Position numbers and translations under genes: made by a program. Of a stretch of DNA of 64,000 nt, positions 8,142 through 16,298 are shown one piece after another. The notes beneath the pieces were generated by a model. It was given only the letters and a program-made list of their open reading frames with translations, had not been told where the DNA came from and made no database searches. Source of the stretch: Chitiniphilus eburneus (GTDB lineage Bacteria > Pseudomonadota > Gammaproteobacteria > Burkholderiales > Chitinibacteraceae); NCBI RefSeq assembly GCF_005048205.1, contig NZ_SUMF01000019.1:1-64000 (forward strand). The letters are read 5' to 3'. Positions within the stretch are counted from its first letter, which is position 1. Each line of letters begins with the position of its first letter.

Positions 8142-8516
8142 ATGCCACCAGCGCACGCTGTTACGTCCTACCCGCTGCATATCCAGAGTTTTCACCCTAA
8201 CCTCAGAGCCGTCGAGAAGGAATGGGATACCGAACAACTGGACGGCCCGTATCTGGATTTTGTCCTGGCTTGCCTCACCGATGCGTTCGACAAGGTGGTG
8301 TTGGCGCATGATGCGGCCTTGAAGCCCGCTTTCGTGATCGTGCGGCCCCTGGGTCTGATCTGGGATCCCCGGCACAATCCGGAGCAGGCGAAGCTGGCGG
8401 TGAAGTGCATCGCCGGTTGCGAGTGCGAGGAACACGATCTGGACATCAAGGCGCTGAGAAACCTGGTGCGCAGCAGGATGGGCCCGGTTTGCAGCATTCC
8501 CGCCTACGAACACTGA
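8142..8516 (+). CDS. Hypothetical protein
   Basis: A 124-aa soluble protein starting MPPAHAVTSYPLHIQSFHP. TAAGGAG lies about 10 bp upstream of this ATG, which is why a slightly longer in-frame start at 8112 is rejected. The C-terminal half contains a Cys pair (CIAGCECEEHD) and a late Cys near the end, which could be a metal site, but this is a guess. It stands alone between the terminator at 7900 and a large hairpin at 8596. I do not recognise the family. Confidence 0.65.
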   Translation: MPPAHAVTSYPLHIQSFHPNLRAVEKEWDTEQLDGPYLDFVLACLTDAFDKVVLAHDAALKPAFVIVRPLGLIWDPRHNPEQAKLAVKCIAGCECEEHDLDIKALRNLVRSRMGPVCSIPAYEH

Positions 8517-8595
8517 AGTAAACCCTGGGGGCGAATCGACCTTCAATGCGGTTGCGAAGGAAGATTGGCTCCCCGGGCGCAATGCCCCTTTCTCT

Positions 8596-8643
8596 CATGC
8601 CCGCTGTTCGCATCGATGCTTCGTCGATGCGGAAGCGGGCATG
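8596..8643. repeat. Large intergenic hairpin between convergent genes
   Basis: Two nested inverted arms: ten bases at 8596-8605 pair with 8634-8643, and CGCATCGA at 8609-8616 pairs with 8624-8631, around a 7-base loop. No T tract follows on either strand. It lies between the convergent orphan gene and the DUF2325 gene and could act as a transcript-end structure for both. Immediately upstream (8525-8575) is an imperfect inverted repeat with GCGAATCGACCTTC. Confidence 0.6.
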
Positions 8644-8677
8644 CTGCTGTCGGGCGTTGGATTGACGCGTGGGTTCG

Positions 8678-9004
8678 TCAGTGGGGGGCGGAGCGATGCC
8701 GGGGGCATTCGGCGCAGCGGCTGGCGCCGAGTTTATCCAGCGAGAGCGCCAGCGCGCAGGTGGAGCGGCGGCACGCAACGAAACGCACGTTCTGCTTTTG
8801 GGCGGCGTCGCGGTAGTTGCGCATCACGTTGTGGCCGAGAAAGTCGGTGAACAGGATGACCAGGTCCATGCCCTTGATGCCACTGGGCGTGCGCTGATGC
8901 GACGGATTGCGTCCGGTGACGTGGTGGCCGATACGGATGCCGTACTCGGCCAGCAGTTGCGGGATATTGCCGAGGGTATCGGCGCCGACGACGTAGGCTT
9001 GCAT
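8678..9004 (-). CDS. DUF2325 family protein
   Basis: A 108-aa protein matching the DUF2325 pattern: an N-terminal strand-loop (YVVGADTLGNIPQLL), GIRIGHHVTGR, a GIKGMDLVILFTDFLGHN core, then CRRSTCAL with two cysteines. The fold looks Rossmann-like. The family's function is not known; the Cys pair suggests redox or metal sensing. The start at 9004 fits the family's N-terminus; the open frame continues 42 bp upstream without family residues. Repetitive intergenic DNA lies upstream of it. Confidence 0.85.
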   Translation of the reverse strand: MQAYVVGADTLGNIPQLLAEYGIRIGHHVTGRNPSHQRTPSGIKGMDLVILFTDFLGHNVMRNYRDAAQKQNVRFVACRRSTCALALSLDKLGASRCAECPRHRSAPH

Positions 9005-9158
9005 GCTCGCTCCTTGCCCGGCGATCGGCCGGGACGGTTGCCGCATGGCGGCTCAACCGCGGCCATCGGATGCGAGGGCCGCGTCTGAGAGCAGACTATC
9101 AGCGCTTCTATATTCCAGTTAATACTTAATTTTGTTTTTGATATGTCTTTTTGTTGGG

Positions 9159-9312
9159 TTTGAGGTTTGAGGTTTGAGGTTTGAGGTTTGAGGTTTGAGG
9201 TTTGAGGTTGTTGAGGTTTGAGGAGTGAGGTGTGAGGTGTGAGGGGTAATGTCAAAAGCCAAAACCATACGGTTCTGTTTTTACGCTTACACCTCACACC
9301 TCACACCTCACC
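9159..9312. repeat. Heptamer tandem repeat with facing inverted copies
   Basis: Seven perfect TTTGAGG units run from 9159 to 9207, followed by variants (TTTGAGG, AGTGAGG, TGTGAGG twice) to 9244. After a 44-base gap, the complementary strand form (CACACCTCACACCTCAC) occupies about 9289-9312, so the end of the array can fold back on it. A further hairpin at 9313-9350 overlaps the stop codon of the aldo/keto reductase gene. The whole 9005-9339 gap between DUF2325 and the reductase carries no gene. Confidence 0.85.
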
Positions 9313-9339
9313 CTGCGCCGTAATGGGGCGTAGTCCCCC

Positions 9340-10389
9340 TTACGGCGCAGGATTCGGATGCCGGCCGTGGATGGCGTCGAGCTGGCGCAGCGCTTCCTCG
9401 CCCAGCGTGACGTCGATGCTGTCGATGTTTTCCTGCAATTGCGCCAGGGTGGTGGCGCCGATCAGGTTGCTGGTGACGAAGGGGCGGCTGTTGACGTAGG
9501 AGAGCGCCAGTGTGGCGGGCGACAGGCCCAGCGACTGCGCCAGTTGTACGTATTCGCGCGTTGCGGCCTCGGCGGTGGCGCCGGAGTAGCGGACAAAGCG
9601 GTCGTACAGCGCCAGGCGGCTGCCGGCGGGGCGTGCGCCGTTCAGGTATTTGCCCGACAGCACGCCGAAGGCCAGCGGTGAGTAGGCCAGCAGGCCCACC
9701 TGTTCGCGGTGGCTGAATTCGGCTAGGCCGATCTCGAACGTGCGGTTGAGCAGGCTGTAGGGATTCTGGATCGATACGATGCGCGGCAGGCCCACACTGT
9801 CGGCTGCCTTGAGGAACCGCGACAGGCCCCAGGGCGTTTCGTTGGAAACGCCGATATGCCGCACCTTGCCCTGCTGGACGAAATCCTGGAGGACGGCCAG
9901 CGTCTCTTCGATCGGTACGCTGTCCTCATCCTCGATCCAGGGATAACCCAGCCGGCCGAAGGTGTTGGTGCTGCGGTCGGGCCAGTGCAACTGGTAGAGG
10001 TCGATGTAGTCGGTTTGCAAGCGCGCCAGGCTGTCGTGCAAGGCCTGGGTGAGATTGGCGCGATCGTGCCGCGCATTGCCGCCGCGCAGGTAGCGCGGCT
10101 GGTGTGGCTGGCGCTGCGGGCCGGCGGCCTTGGTGGCCAGCACGATATCCTGGCGCCGGCCGCTGCGCGCCAGCCAGGTTCCGATGTGGCTTTCGGTGCG
10201 GCCCTGCGTTTCGGCGGTGGGCGGCACCGGGTACATCTCGGCGGTATCGACCAGTGTCACGCCGCGCGACAGGGCGTAGTCGAGCTGTGCGTGGGCATCG
10301 GCCTCGCTGTTCTGCTCGCCCCAGGTCATGGTACCCAGGCCGATCACGCTGACTTCCAGGTCGGTGCGACCCAGTTTGCGGTATTCCAT
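9340..10389 (-). CDS. Aldo/keto reductase (Tas-like)
   Basis: A 349-aa NADP(H)-dependent aldo/keto reductase of the Tas/YghZ type. The (beta/alpha)8 barrel shows GLGTMTWG near residue 20, the catalytic aspartate/tyrosine region LVDTAEMYPVP, the Lys in LATKAAG, and the His in LYQLHWPDRSTNTFG. The NADPH-binding end IGATTLAQLQENI is also visible. The start at 10389 has AGGAGAA immediately upstream; the frame remains open a further 156 bp without coding character. It is probably a single-gene unit. The physiological substrate cannot be told from sequence. Confidence 0.92.
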   Translation of the reverse strand: MEYRKLGRTDLEVSVIGLGTMTWGEQNSEADAHAQLDYALSRGVTLVDTAEMYPVPPTAETQGRTESHIGTWLARSGRRQDIVLATKAAGPQRQPHQPRYLRGGNARHDRANLTQALHDSLARLQTDYIDLYQLHWPDRSTNTFGRLGYPWIEDEDSVPIEETLAVLQDFVQQGKVRHIGVSNETPWGLSRFLKAADSVGLPRIVSIQNPYSLLNRTFEIGLAEFSHREQVGLLAYSPLAFGVLSGKYLNGARPAGSRLALYDRFVRYSGATAEAATREYVQLAQSLGLSPATLALSYVNSRPFVTSNLIGATTLAQLQENIDSIDVTLGEEALRQLDAIHGRHPNPAP

Positions 10390-10620
10390 TCCATTCTCCT
10401 GGCCCGCGGGCCATTGCTGTGGTTGAGGTGGCGACCGTGGGGGCGATTGCCGGGTAAAGCGTGGACGATAAAGCCCCGCGCCGCAGGCGAAATGCCCTGA
10501 ATGGCGATGAGCCGGGCCTTGGGTGGCGCGGGAACCCAGACGCATGGCCAGCGGGCGCGCGGTGTACGCCGTGGCCGAGCGGGCGCCGCGTCCAGTGGGG
10601 GCCAGGAGCGGCGCCTGACG

Positions 10621-11688
10621 TTACTTGCCGGCGGATTCCAGCTCGGGTAGCAGGCCGTGGCGTTTGAGCAGGGTACGCAATACGTTGCGCGTCACGCCCA
10701 GCAGTTCGGCGCTGCGCACCTGATTGTGCCGGGCATGGCGATACGCTTCGCGCACGATCAGGTCTTCCAGATCGTCGAACAGGTGCTCGCCTGGCGCGGA
10801 GAACAGGCGGCGCAGTTCGCCGGCGATCACTTCCAGTGGCGGGCCCGACGGCGCGCCGCTGGTGGCGATGCCGCCATTCAGCTTGAGGTGGCGCGGTTCG
10901 ATGGTCTTGCCGCTGGAAACCAGCAGTGCAAAGTGGATGACGTTTTCCAGCTCGCGGATATTGCCGGGCCAGGGGTAATGCAGCAGCGCGTGCACGGCGG
11001 CTTCGCCCACTTGCGGCACGGTCAGGCCCAGGCGCTGCGCGTATACGCCGAGGAAGTACTCGGCCAGCGGCAGGATGTCGCCCCGGCGCGCCCGGAGCGG
11101 CGGCAGGGTCAGGCTGACCACGTTCAGGCGGTAGTACAGATCCTGGCGAAAGTGCCCGGCGCTCACCGCCTGCGCCAGATCGACGTTGGTGGCGGCCACC
11201 AGCCGCACGTCGATGGCCGTGGCCTTGCGCGCGCCGACGCGTACCACTTCGTGTTCCTGCAGGACGCGCAACAGCTTGACCTGGAGCGCCAGCGGCAGAT
11301 CGCCGATCTCGTCCAGGAACAGCGTGCCGCCGTGCGCGGATTCGAACCAGCCGGCGCGGCTACCGACGGCGCCGGTATAGGCACCCGCCTCGTGGCCGAA
11401 CAGTTCGGCTTCGGCCAGGTTTTCGGTGATCGCGCCGCAATTGACGGCGAGGAACGGCCCGCGCCGGCCGCTGATGCGGTGCACGTGGCGCGCCACCAGC
11501 TCCTTGCCGGTGCCGGTTTCGCCGTGGATCAGTACCGGCGCCTCGGAGGGCGCCACGCGCTCCACATCCTCCAGCACCCGGCGCGATTGCGGGTCGGCGA
11601 ATACCAGCGCCTTGGCGCGGATCGAGAGCGGGCTGTTCTCGGTATCGGAAAAGGTCAGTAGCGGGGGATTCGATTCGTTCTGGGGCAT
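10621..11688 (-). CDS. Sigma-54-dependent activator, SfnR-like
   Basis: A 355-aa enhancer-binding protein with an AAA+ domain directly after a ~25-residue N-terminus. Walker A is GETGTGKE, the sigma-54 contact loop is GAYTGA, and Walker B is [11 protein letters not shown]-terminal Fis-type helix-turn-helix contains [21 protein letters not shown]. No sensory domain is present, as in SfnR-type regulators of sulfone/sulfonate use. The loop has Tyr where Phe is usual, a change compatible with function. The molbindin gene just upstream on the same strand (134 bp away) supports a link with sulfur or oxyanion metabolism, which is inference. Confidence 0.88.
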   Translation of the reverse strand: MPQNESNPPLLTFSDTENSPLSIRAKALVFADPQSRRVLEDVERVAPSEAPVLIHGETGTGKELVARHVHRISGRRGPFLAVNCGAITENLAEAELFGHEAGAYTGAVGSRAGWFESAHGGTLFLDEIGDLPLALQVKLLRVLQEHEVVRVGARKATAIDVRLVAATNVDLAQAVSAGHFRQDLYYRLNVVSLTLPPLRARRGDILPLAEYFLGVYAQRLGLTVPQVGEAAVHALLHYPWPGNIRELENVIHFALLVSSGKTIEPRHLKLNGGIATSGAPSGPPLEVIAGELRRLFSAPGEHLFDDLEDLIVREAYRHARHNQVRSAELLGVTRNVLRTLLKRHGLLPELESAGK

Positions 11689-11761
11689 GGGGGCGGCTCC
11701 GTCCTGTTACCAACGATTCGACCCGGCAATGCCGGGCCGATGGTGGGCCGACGACGTTTGG

Positions 11762-11802
11762 GCGAATCGTCCTTCGCGCCATGTTTGAAGGTCGATTCGT
11801 CC
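11762..11802. repeat. Hairpin-forming element between molbindin and sigma-54 genes
   Basis: GCGAATCGTCCTTC (11762-11775) faces GAAGGTCGATTCGTCC (11787-11802) across an 11-base loop, with two mismatches. A related half-element, GCGAATCGACCTTC, is present at 8531-8544. It follows the molbindin stop on the minus strand and may act as a transcript-end or attenuation structure. Confidence 0.5.
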
Positions 11803-11822
11803 TGGGTGTCGCCGAAAGCCGC

Positions 11823-12038
11823 TCACAGCGTGGCGATCGATACCTCGGTCGATTTGACGAAGGCGATCACTTCGCTGCCCGGCTTCAGGTTCAGTTCCTT
11901 GACCGAGCGGGTGGTGATGACCGAGGTGACGATGCCCGACGGCGTGGTGACGTCCACTTCGGAGAGCACCGGGCCTTCGATGATTTCCTTGATGGTGCCG
12001 CGGAACTGGTTGCGAACGTTGATGGACTTGATGCTCAT
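11823..12038 (-). CDS. Molbindin-type TOBE domain protein
   Basis: A 71-aa single TOBE (mop) domain: SARNQF-like opening SINVRNQFRGTIKEI, a central SEVDVTTPSGIVTSVITTRSVKEL, and GSEVIAFVKSTEVSIA at the end. Proteins of this kind bind molybdate or tungstate as hexamers in the cytoplasm and may store or buffer the oxyanion. A GGAG-type site lies just upstream of the ATG at 12038. It is followed on the same strand by the SfnR-like activator. Confidence 0.9.
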   Translation of the reverse strand: MSIKSINVRNQFRGTIKEIIEGPVLSEVDVTTPSGIVTSVITTRSVKELNLKPGSEVIAFVKSTEVSIATL

Positions 12039-12156
12039 GCTTGTTCTCCTGGGGGCCGCCGGGGGCAGCGCTCGCTTCGGGCAATGGGCGCCTGAAAACG
12101 GACACTGGGCGTTTGGTTAATCTCTCTGCGATCTATCGATCTTTTTCGAAAGAACG

Positions 12157-12190
12157 TGATGGAATTTACGATGCGAGTGTTATTCCATCA
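12157..12190. promoter_or_regulatory. Candidate operator with inverted repeat
   Basis: TGATGGAAT (12157-12165) and ATTCCATCA (12182-12190) form a perfect 9-bp inverted repeat with a 16-base spacer in the AT-rich gap between pldA and the molbindin gene, about 120 bp upstream of the latter's start. A dimeric regulator site is plausible. TTATTCCAT also occurs upstream of the sulfate-binding protein gene (17358-17366). Confidence 0.35.
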
Positions 12191-12244
12191 AATACTTTTG
12201 AGAGTTGTTGATATTTCGCAAAGAAATAACACGCCGTGTCAGGG

Positions 12245-13456
12245 TTACCGCCAGAGGCTGTAGCCAACGCGGAACTGCGCCGAGCTGCGTTTGTTGTAAT
12301 CCAGCAGCGTTTCGCCCCAGCCCTCGAAATAGCTCAGGTAGAGGTAACCCATCATGCTGGGGAAAAGGCGCGCCAGCGGGTAGGTGGCCTCGACCTTGCC
12401 GCTGGTGTAGCCGGCGGTGCCGGTGCGCAGTGTGGCGGCCAGTTCCAGCGATTGCGGGTGGCCGAAGGTGAACAGGTAGTCGCCATAACCCCGGTATTTG
12501 GCGATGTCCTGGTTGTAGTCGCCCTTGTTGGCGTAGTAGTAGACCTTGGGTGAGAAGGTCCAGTGCCAGTCGGCCGGGTCGCCCAGGTAGAAGGTGGGCT
12601 TCACGAACAGCATGTCCACCGCGCGCGAATCCAGTTCGTCCTCGCCATTCGATTCATGCTCGTAGCCCGCCGCGAATGCCACGCGCTTGAGCCAGCCGGC
12701 CGAGAGGCCGGTGTCCGGCAGGTAGTAGTAGAGGCTGGGGCGGTAGAGCGAGTCGTGTATGGGGTAGGAATCGGCGGCGATGTCCATCAGCGCCGATTGC
12801 GTATAGCCAATGTAAAGGTTGTCGGTCAGCGCGCGCGAGGTGGGGGTGTCTGGCTCGAACACGCGGAACTTGAAGCTGAACTGGAACTGGGTGTACTCGT
12901 TGCCGTTCACGCCGGCTGCAATGTAGATCGGTTCGTTGAACGAAAACCGCGACAGCGCGGCGGGGTTTTCCTCGGGCGCCTGGGTGGCGGCCACCGGTTG
13001 ATCCAGCACGGCGGTGGTGGCGGTGCTGACTTCGGTCACCGGCGGCACCGGCTCGGGGTTGGCGTCGGTGCGGCGCGCCACGGTGACCAGCATCGGCGCG
13101 ACATCCAGATCCAGCAGTTCGAGCCGCACCTGCCCGCGTACGGTGGGGGGGATCGCGGCCGAATAGCGTGCCTTGCGCGGCTGGCCCTGGATGGTGGGTG
13201 GGTCGGGCAGGCGTTGCAGGGTGACGGCCACTGGCGGTTGCGGGTAGGCGGTCAGGCTGGCGCGTAGTTCGGTGGGCGGCTCGCCCGGCTGGCCGTCGTC
13301 GAACACCAGCAGGGTGATGTCCAGTGCGTCGGTCACGTCGACCTGCCGGGGCAGCGGCGCCACGGCGATCGAGGCATGGGCGGCGTGGGCGCCGAACAGC
13401 AGTGCGAGCAGCAGAGTGATGCGCAAGGCGCGGAGAGGGTGTTTGGGGTCGTTCAT
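12245..13456 (-). CDS. pldA: Outer-membrane phospholipase A (OMPLA)
   Basis: A 403-aa precursor with a signal peptide (~1-28) and an N-terminal periplasmic-type domain (~30-165) absent from the 289-aa E. coli enzyme. A C-terminal beta-barrel runs from ~170. The active-site segment reads GYEHESNG: His267 and Ser269 match the E. coli catalytic pair His142/Ser144. The third residue, Asn156 in E. coli, aligns with Asp281. Other family landmarks are DIAKYRGYGDY and a terminal GWGETLLDYN, ending in the aromatic C-terminus YSLWR expected of an outer-membrane barrel. It would hydrolyse phospholipids in the outer leaflet when the membrane is disturbed. Apparently a single-gene unit. Confidence 0.93.
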   Translation of the reverse strand: MNDPKHPLRALRITLLLALLFGAHAAHASIAVAPLPRQVDVTDALDITLLVFDDGQPGEPPTELRASLTAYPQPPVAVTLQRLPDPPTIQGQPRKARYSAAIPPTVRGQVRLELLDLDVAPMLVTVARRTDANPEPVPPVTEVSTATTAVLDQPVAATQAPEENPAALSRFSFNEPIYIAAGVNGNEYTQFQFSFKFRVFEPDTPTSRALTDNLYIGYTQSALMDIAADSYPIHDSLYRPSLYYYLPDTGLSAGWLKRVAFAAGYEHESNGEDELDSRAVDMLFVKPTFYLGDPADWHWTFSPKVYYYANKGDYNQDIAKYRGYGDYLFTFGHPQSLELAATLRTGTAGYTSGKVEATYPLARLFPSMMGYLYLSYFEGWGETLLDYNKRSSAQFRVGYSLWR

Positions 13457-13588
13457 CGGTTGCTCGCAGGAGGGCGCGCCCGTCGGGCGCTGTCTCTTGC
13501 TAGCAAAGCACGCCGTTTGTCCGATGAGGCTGTGAAAAGTGGTCAGCGCGACGCGGGAACGCTTCGGGTCGCGCCTGGGCTGTGCCGC

Positions 13589-14302
13589 TCAGTAGGCGAT
13601 GGTACGAACACCGTGCCGCGCCTTGTCGAGCCCGGCGCGGATGAGCGTGGGCGCGGCTTCCAGCGAAGCGACCGATTCACCGTCGCGGGTGCGCGGCGAG
13701 CGCGGGCGTGGCTGGTGCAGCCGGCCGCGCCGCGCGCTTTGCAGTACCTGGCGCAGGAAGCGAATGCCCTGCGGCCAGGTGCCGTGGCCGGAATCCACGT
13801 TGATATGGCCCGCGCCGGCCAGCGTGACCTGCCGCGCGCCCCACGCCTCGGCAAAGGCGGTGGCGCGGTCGAGGTGGCAGGTGGGGTCGTCGTCGCTGGC
13901 GATCAGCAGCGTGGGGAACGGCAGCGGTCGTTGCGGTAGCGGTACGAAGCCGGTGAACTGGTGCGGAACCGTGGGGCGTCGCACGTCGGCCGGCGCCACC
14001 AGCAGGGCGCCGGCGATGCGCCCGCCGCGTCCGTGCAGCGCGCACCAGTGGGCAACGGTGATGCAACCCAGGCTGTGCGCCACCAGGATCACTGGCGCAT
14101 CGCTGTCGCCCAGTTGGGCATCCAGCGCGCGTACCCATGGGCCGGCCACCGGGTGTTCCCAGTCGGCCTGTTCGACGCGTTCGATGCCGGGGTAGCGCGC
14201 CTGCCAGACGCTCTGCCAATGCTCGGGGCCGGAGCTGCGCCAGCCGGGCAGCATGATGATGCGGCCGCCTGCGGCCAGCCATTGTTGGATGGGGTCGTTC
14301 AT
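13589..14302 (-). CDS. RBBP9/YdeN-type alpha/beta-hydrolase
   Basis: A 237-aa serine hydrolase of the RBBP9/YdeN family. IIMLPGWRSSGPEHWQSVW opens the fold, the nucleophile elbow is VAHSLGC, LLIASDDDPTC carries the acid region, and AGAGHINVDSGHGTWPQG supplies the catalytic His. The ATG overlaps the TGA of the EAL gene (ATGA junction at 14299-14302), so the two are translationally coupled. The last ~45 residues are Arg/Pro-rich and lie beyond the family core. Substrate unknown. Confidence 0.88.
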   Translation of the reverse strand: MNDPIQQWLAAGGRIIMLPGWRSSGPEHWQSVWQARYPGIERVEQADWEHPVAGPWVRALDAQLGDSDAPVILVAHSLGCITVAHWCALHGRGGRIAGALLVAPADVRRPTVPHQFTGFVPLPQRPLPFPTLLIASDDDPTCHLDRATAFAEAWGARQVTLAGAGHINVDSGHGTWPQGIRFLRQVLQSARRGRLHQPRPRSPRTRDGESVASLEAAPTLIRAGLDKARHGVRTIAY

Positions 14303-15105
14303 ACGCGGTATCCGGGTTCGCCCAACAGGTAGCCTTGCAGGCCATCGACGCCAGCTTCCAGTGCCAGTTCGCGCTGGGCGGGCGTTTCCACGCCTTTGGC
14401 CAGCACCAGTGCGCCGGTGTCGCGCAGCAGTGTGGCCAGTTGCTTGTAACCACGGCGTGCCGTGGCATCGCTGCTGGCGAGCTTGAGCAACTGGCGGTCC
14501 AGCTTCACGTAGTCCGGCGCCACGGCCCACAGCCGGTCGAAGTTGGCGTGTGCATGGCCGAAATCGTCCAGCGCGATGCGATAGCCCCGCGCTCGGAAGT
14601 TGCCCACCGCGCGTTGCAGTGCTTGCGGATCGGCGGCGACGGCATCGCTTTCCAGCAGTTCCAGCACCACGTCATGCGGGCGGAAACCCTGGCTGTCGAG
14701 AATGCGTTCGAAGTAGACGCCATGCGCATCCACCGCCGGCAGCAGTTCCGGGTGTACGTTCAGGAACAGCGAGCGCTGGGGGCGGGCGTAGGCGGCAAAG
14801 TTGATGAGGTGCAAGGTGCGGCACAGCCGGTCGAACGCCACCAGCAGATCGCTGGCACGTGCGGCGGCAAAGGCCGAAGGAGGTGCCAGCGGCTTGCGGC
14901 GCAGACTGGCGCGCAACAGCGCCTCCTCGCCCAGCACGGTGATGCCATCCGGCGCGTAGATCGGCTGGAACGCCGAAGCCAGCCGCATGCCCAGCGCCTC
15001 GGTCACCGCACCCTGGATCGGGTCGATGCCAAACTCGGCGCGCGGCCAGTCCCGCCGGATTTCGGCCGGGACTGGATAGGCTGGGATCTTGAACGTGTCG
15101 TTCAT
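14299..15105 (-). CDS. EAL domain c-di-GMP phosphodiesterase
   Basis: A 268-aa cytoplasmic protein made almost wholly of one EAL domain, starting MNDTFKIPAY. The motif is EALLR (~61-65), and the other catalytic signatures are present: FLNVHPE, VLELLES, ALDDFGHAHAN, YVKLD, AKGVET and LQGYLLGEP. It therefore looks enzymatically active in degrading cyclic di-GMP. No sensor or GGDEF domain is attached. Overlap with the hydrolase gene downstream implies a shared transcript. A frame extension upstream runs into the intergenic tandem repeat and is not coding. Confidence 0.9.
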   Translation of the reverse strand: MNDTFKIPAYPVPAEIRRDWPRAEFGIDPIQGAVTEALGMRLASAFQPIYAPDGITVLGEEALLRASLRRKPLAPPSAFAAARASDLLVAFDRLCRTLHLINFAAYARPQRSLFLNVHPELLPAVDAHGVYFERILDSQGFRPHDVVLELLESDAVAADPQALQRAVGNFRARGYRIALDDFGHAHANFDRLWAVAPDYVKLDRQLLKLASSDATARRGYKQLATLLRDTGALVLAKGVETPAQRELALEAGVDGLQGYLLGEPGYRV

Positions 15106-15193
15106 GGGGTTCCGGAAACGCGGGCGGTAATAGGATTGAGGATCGGTTTTCGGCCGGCCGCGACGATGCCCAGTGTTTGCAAAACCACCCCAG

Positions 15194-15569
15194 GCACCCA
15201 GCAACCAGCCACAAGCATTGGCAAAACACCCCCGAGCAAAGCGAGGCCCCTCGCGGCGGCGAGGGCGGGGGGAGTGGAATCGATCAAGAAGAACCGGTGC
15301 CTTTGCACACCCCGGGCGACCAGCCCCCGGCTTCGCCGGGGACATGCTGCAACTGGCATGCACCACCGGTTCGCCAGGAAGCACCCAGCAACCAGCCACA
15401 AGCATTGGCAAAACACCCCCGAGCAAAGCGAGGCCCCCTCGCGGCGGCGAGGGCGGGGGGAGTGGAATCGATCAGGAAGAACCGGTGCCTTTGGCGCACC
15501 TCGGGCGACCAGCCCCCGGCTTTGCCGGGGGCGTGCTGCAATTGGCATATAAGCTGTAGTTCGCCAGAA
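15194..15569. repeat. Two tandem copies of a 187-bp intergenic repeat
   Basis: The unit starting GCACCCAGCAACCAGCCACA at 15194 recurs at 15381, giving two head-to-tail copies with a 187-bp period and few differences. Each holds a short palindrome (CCCCGGC..GCCGGGG) and a GAGGGCGGGGGGAGTGGA core. A third, diverged copy lies in the opposite orientation at 63603-63745. Together with flanking sequence it fills the 477-bp gap between the EAL and peroxiredoxin genes. No gene is supported inside. Confidence 0.85.
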
Positions 15570-15582
15570 AGGACTTACCGGT

Positions 15583-16221
15583 TCACCGGTTCGGTTGGGC
15601 GGTCAGCCGCAAGTACGGCCGCACCGCGTTGTAGCCGCGTGGGAAGCGCTCGGCGATCTCGGCTTCGTCGGTGAGCGAGGGCACGATCACCACGTCGTCG
15701 CCATCACGCCAGTTGGCGGGCGTGGCCACCTTGTAGCGGTCGGTCAGTTGCAGCGAATCGATCACGCGCAGGATTTCGTCGAAGTTGCGCCCGGTGGACG
15801 CCGGATAGGTCAGCGTCAGGCGAATCTTCTTCAACGGATCGATCACGAACACGGTGCGCACGGTGAGGTTGGCCAGCGAATCGGGATGGATCATGTCGTA
15901 CAGCGTTGCCACCTTGCGGTCGGCGTCGGCCAGGATGGGAAAGTCCACCTTGGCGTTCTGCGTTTCGTTGATGTCGGCGATCCAGCGGTGATGCGATTCC
16001 ACCGGGTCGACGCTTACCGCCAGTACCTTGGTGTTGCGCTGGGCGAACTGCTCGCCCAGCTTGGCGGTGTAGCCCAGTTCGGTGGTGCACACCGGCGTGA
16101 AGTCGGCCGGGTGCGAGAACAGCACTACCCAGTGCTCGCCCGCCCATTCGTGGAAGCGGATTTCGCCTTGCGACGATTGCTGGGTGAAATCGGGGGCGAT
16201 GTCGCCGAGACGCAGACTCAT
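15583..16221 (-). CDS. 1-Cys peroxiredoxin (Prx6-type)
   Basis: A 212-aa thiol peroxidase. The peroxidatic motif PADFTPVCTTE places the catalytic Cys at residue 45. The C-terminal domain with GDDVVIVPSLTDEAEIAERFP is typical of the Prx6/1-Cys class, which lacks the resolving Cys of 2-Cys enzymes. It reduces hydrogen peroxide and organic peroxides in the cytoplasm. The ATG at 16221 begins the family's MSLRLGDIAPDF. It lies 77 bp downstream of the sulfate-binding protein gene and may share its transcript. Confidence 0.93.
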   Translation of the reverse strand: MSLRLGDIAPDFTQQSSQGEIRFHEWAGEHWVVLFSHPADFTPVCTTELGYTAKLGEQFAQRNTKVLAVSVDPVESHHRWIADINETQNAKVDFPILADADRKVATLYDMIHPDSLANLTVRTVFVIDPLKKIRLTLTYPASTGRNFDEILRVIDSLQLTDRYKVATPANWRDGDDVVIVPSLTDEAEIAERFPRGYNAVRPYLRLTAQPNR

Positions 16222-16298
16222 GATCGGATTCCTTGAATAAAGGGGGGCGGATTCGGAATGCCCGCCAGCTGGGCTGGCGGGGCGTGATGCGCGCTGGG

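Noticed and set aside
9159-9244. Possible CRISPR array
   Set aside because: The units are contiguous 7-bp repeats without spacers, and no cas genes are present.
15177-15674. Open frames across the 187-bp repeats
   Set aside because: They exist in several phases on both strands and repeat with the DNA unit; they look like shadows of repetitive GC-rich DNA.
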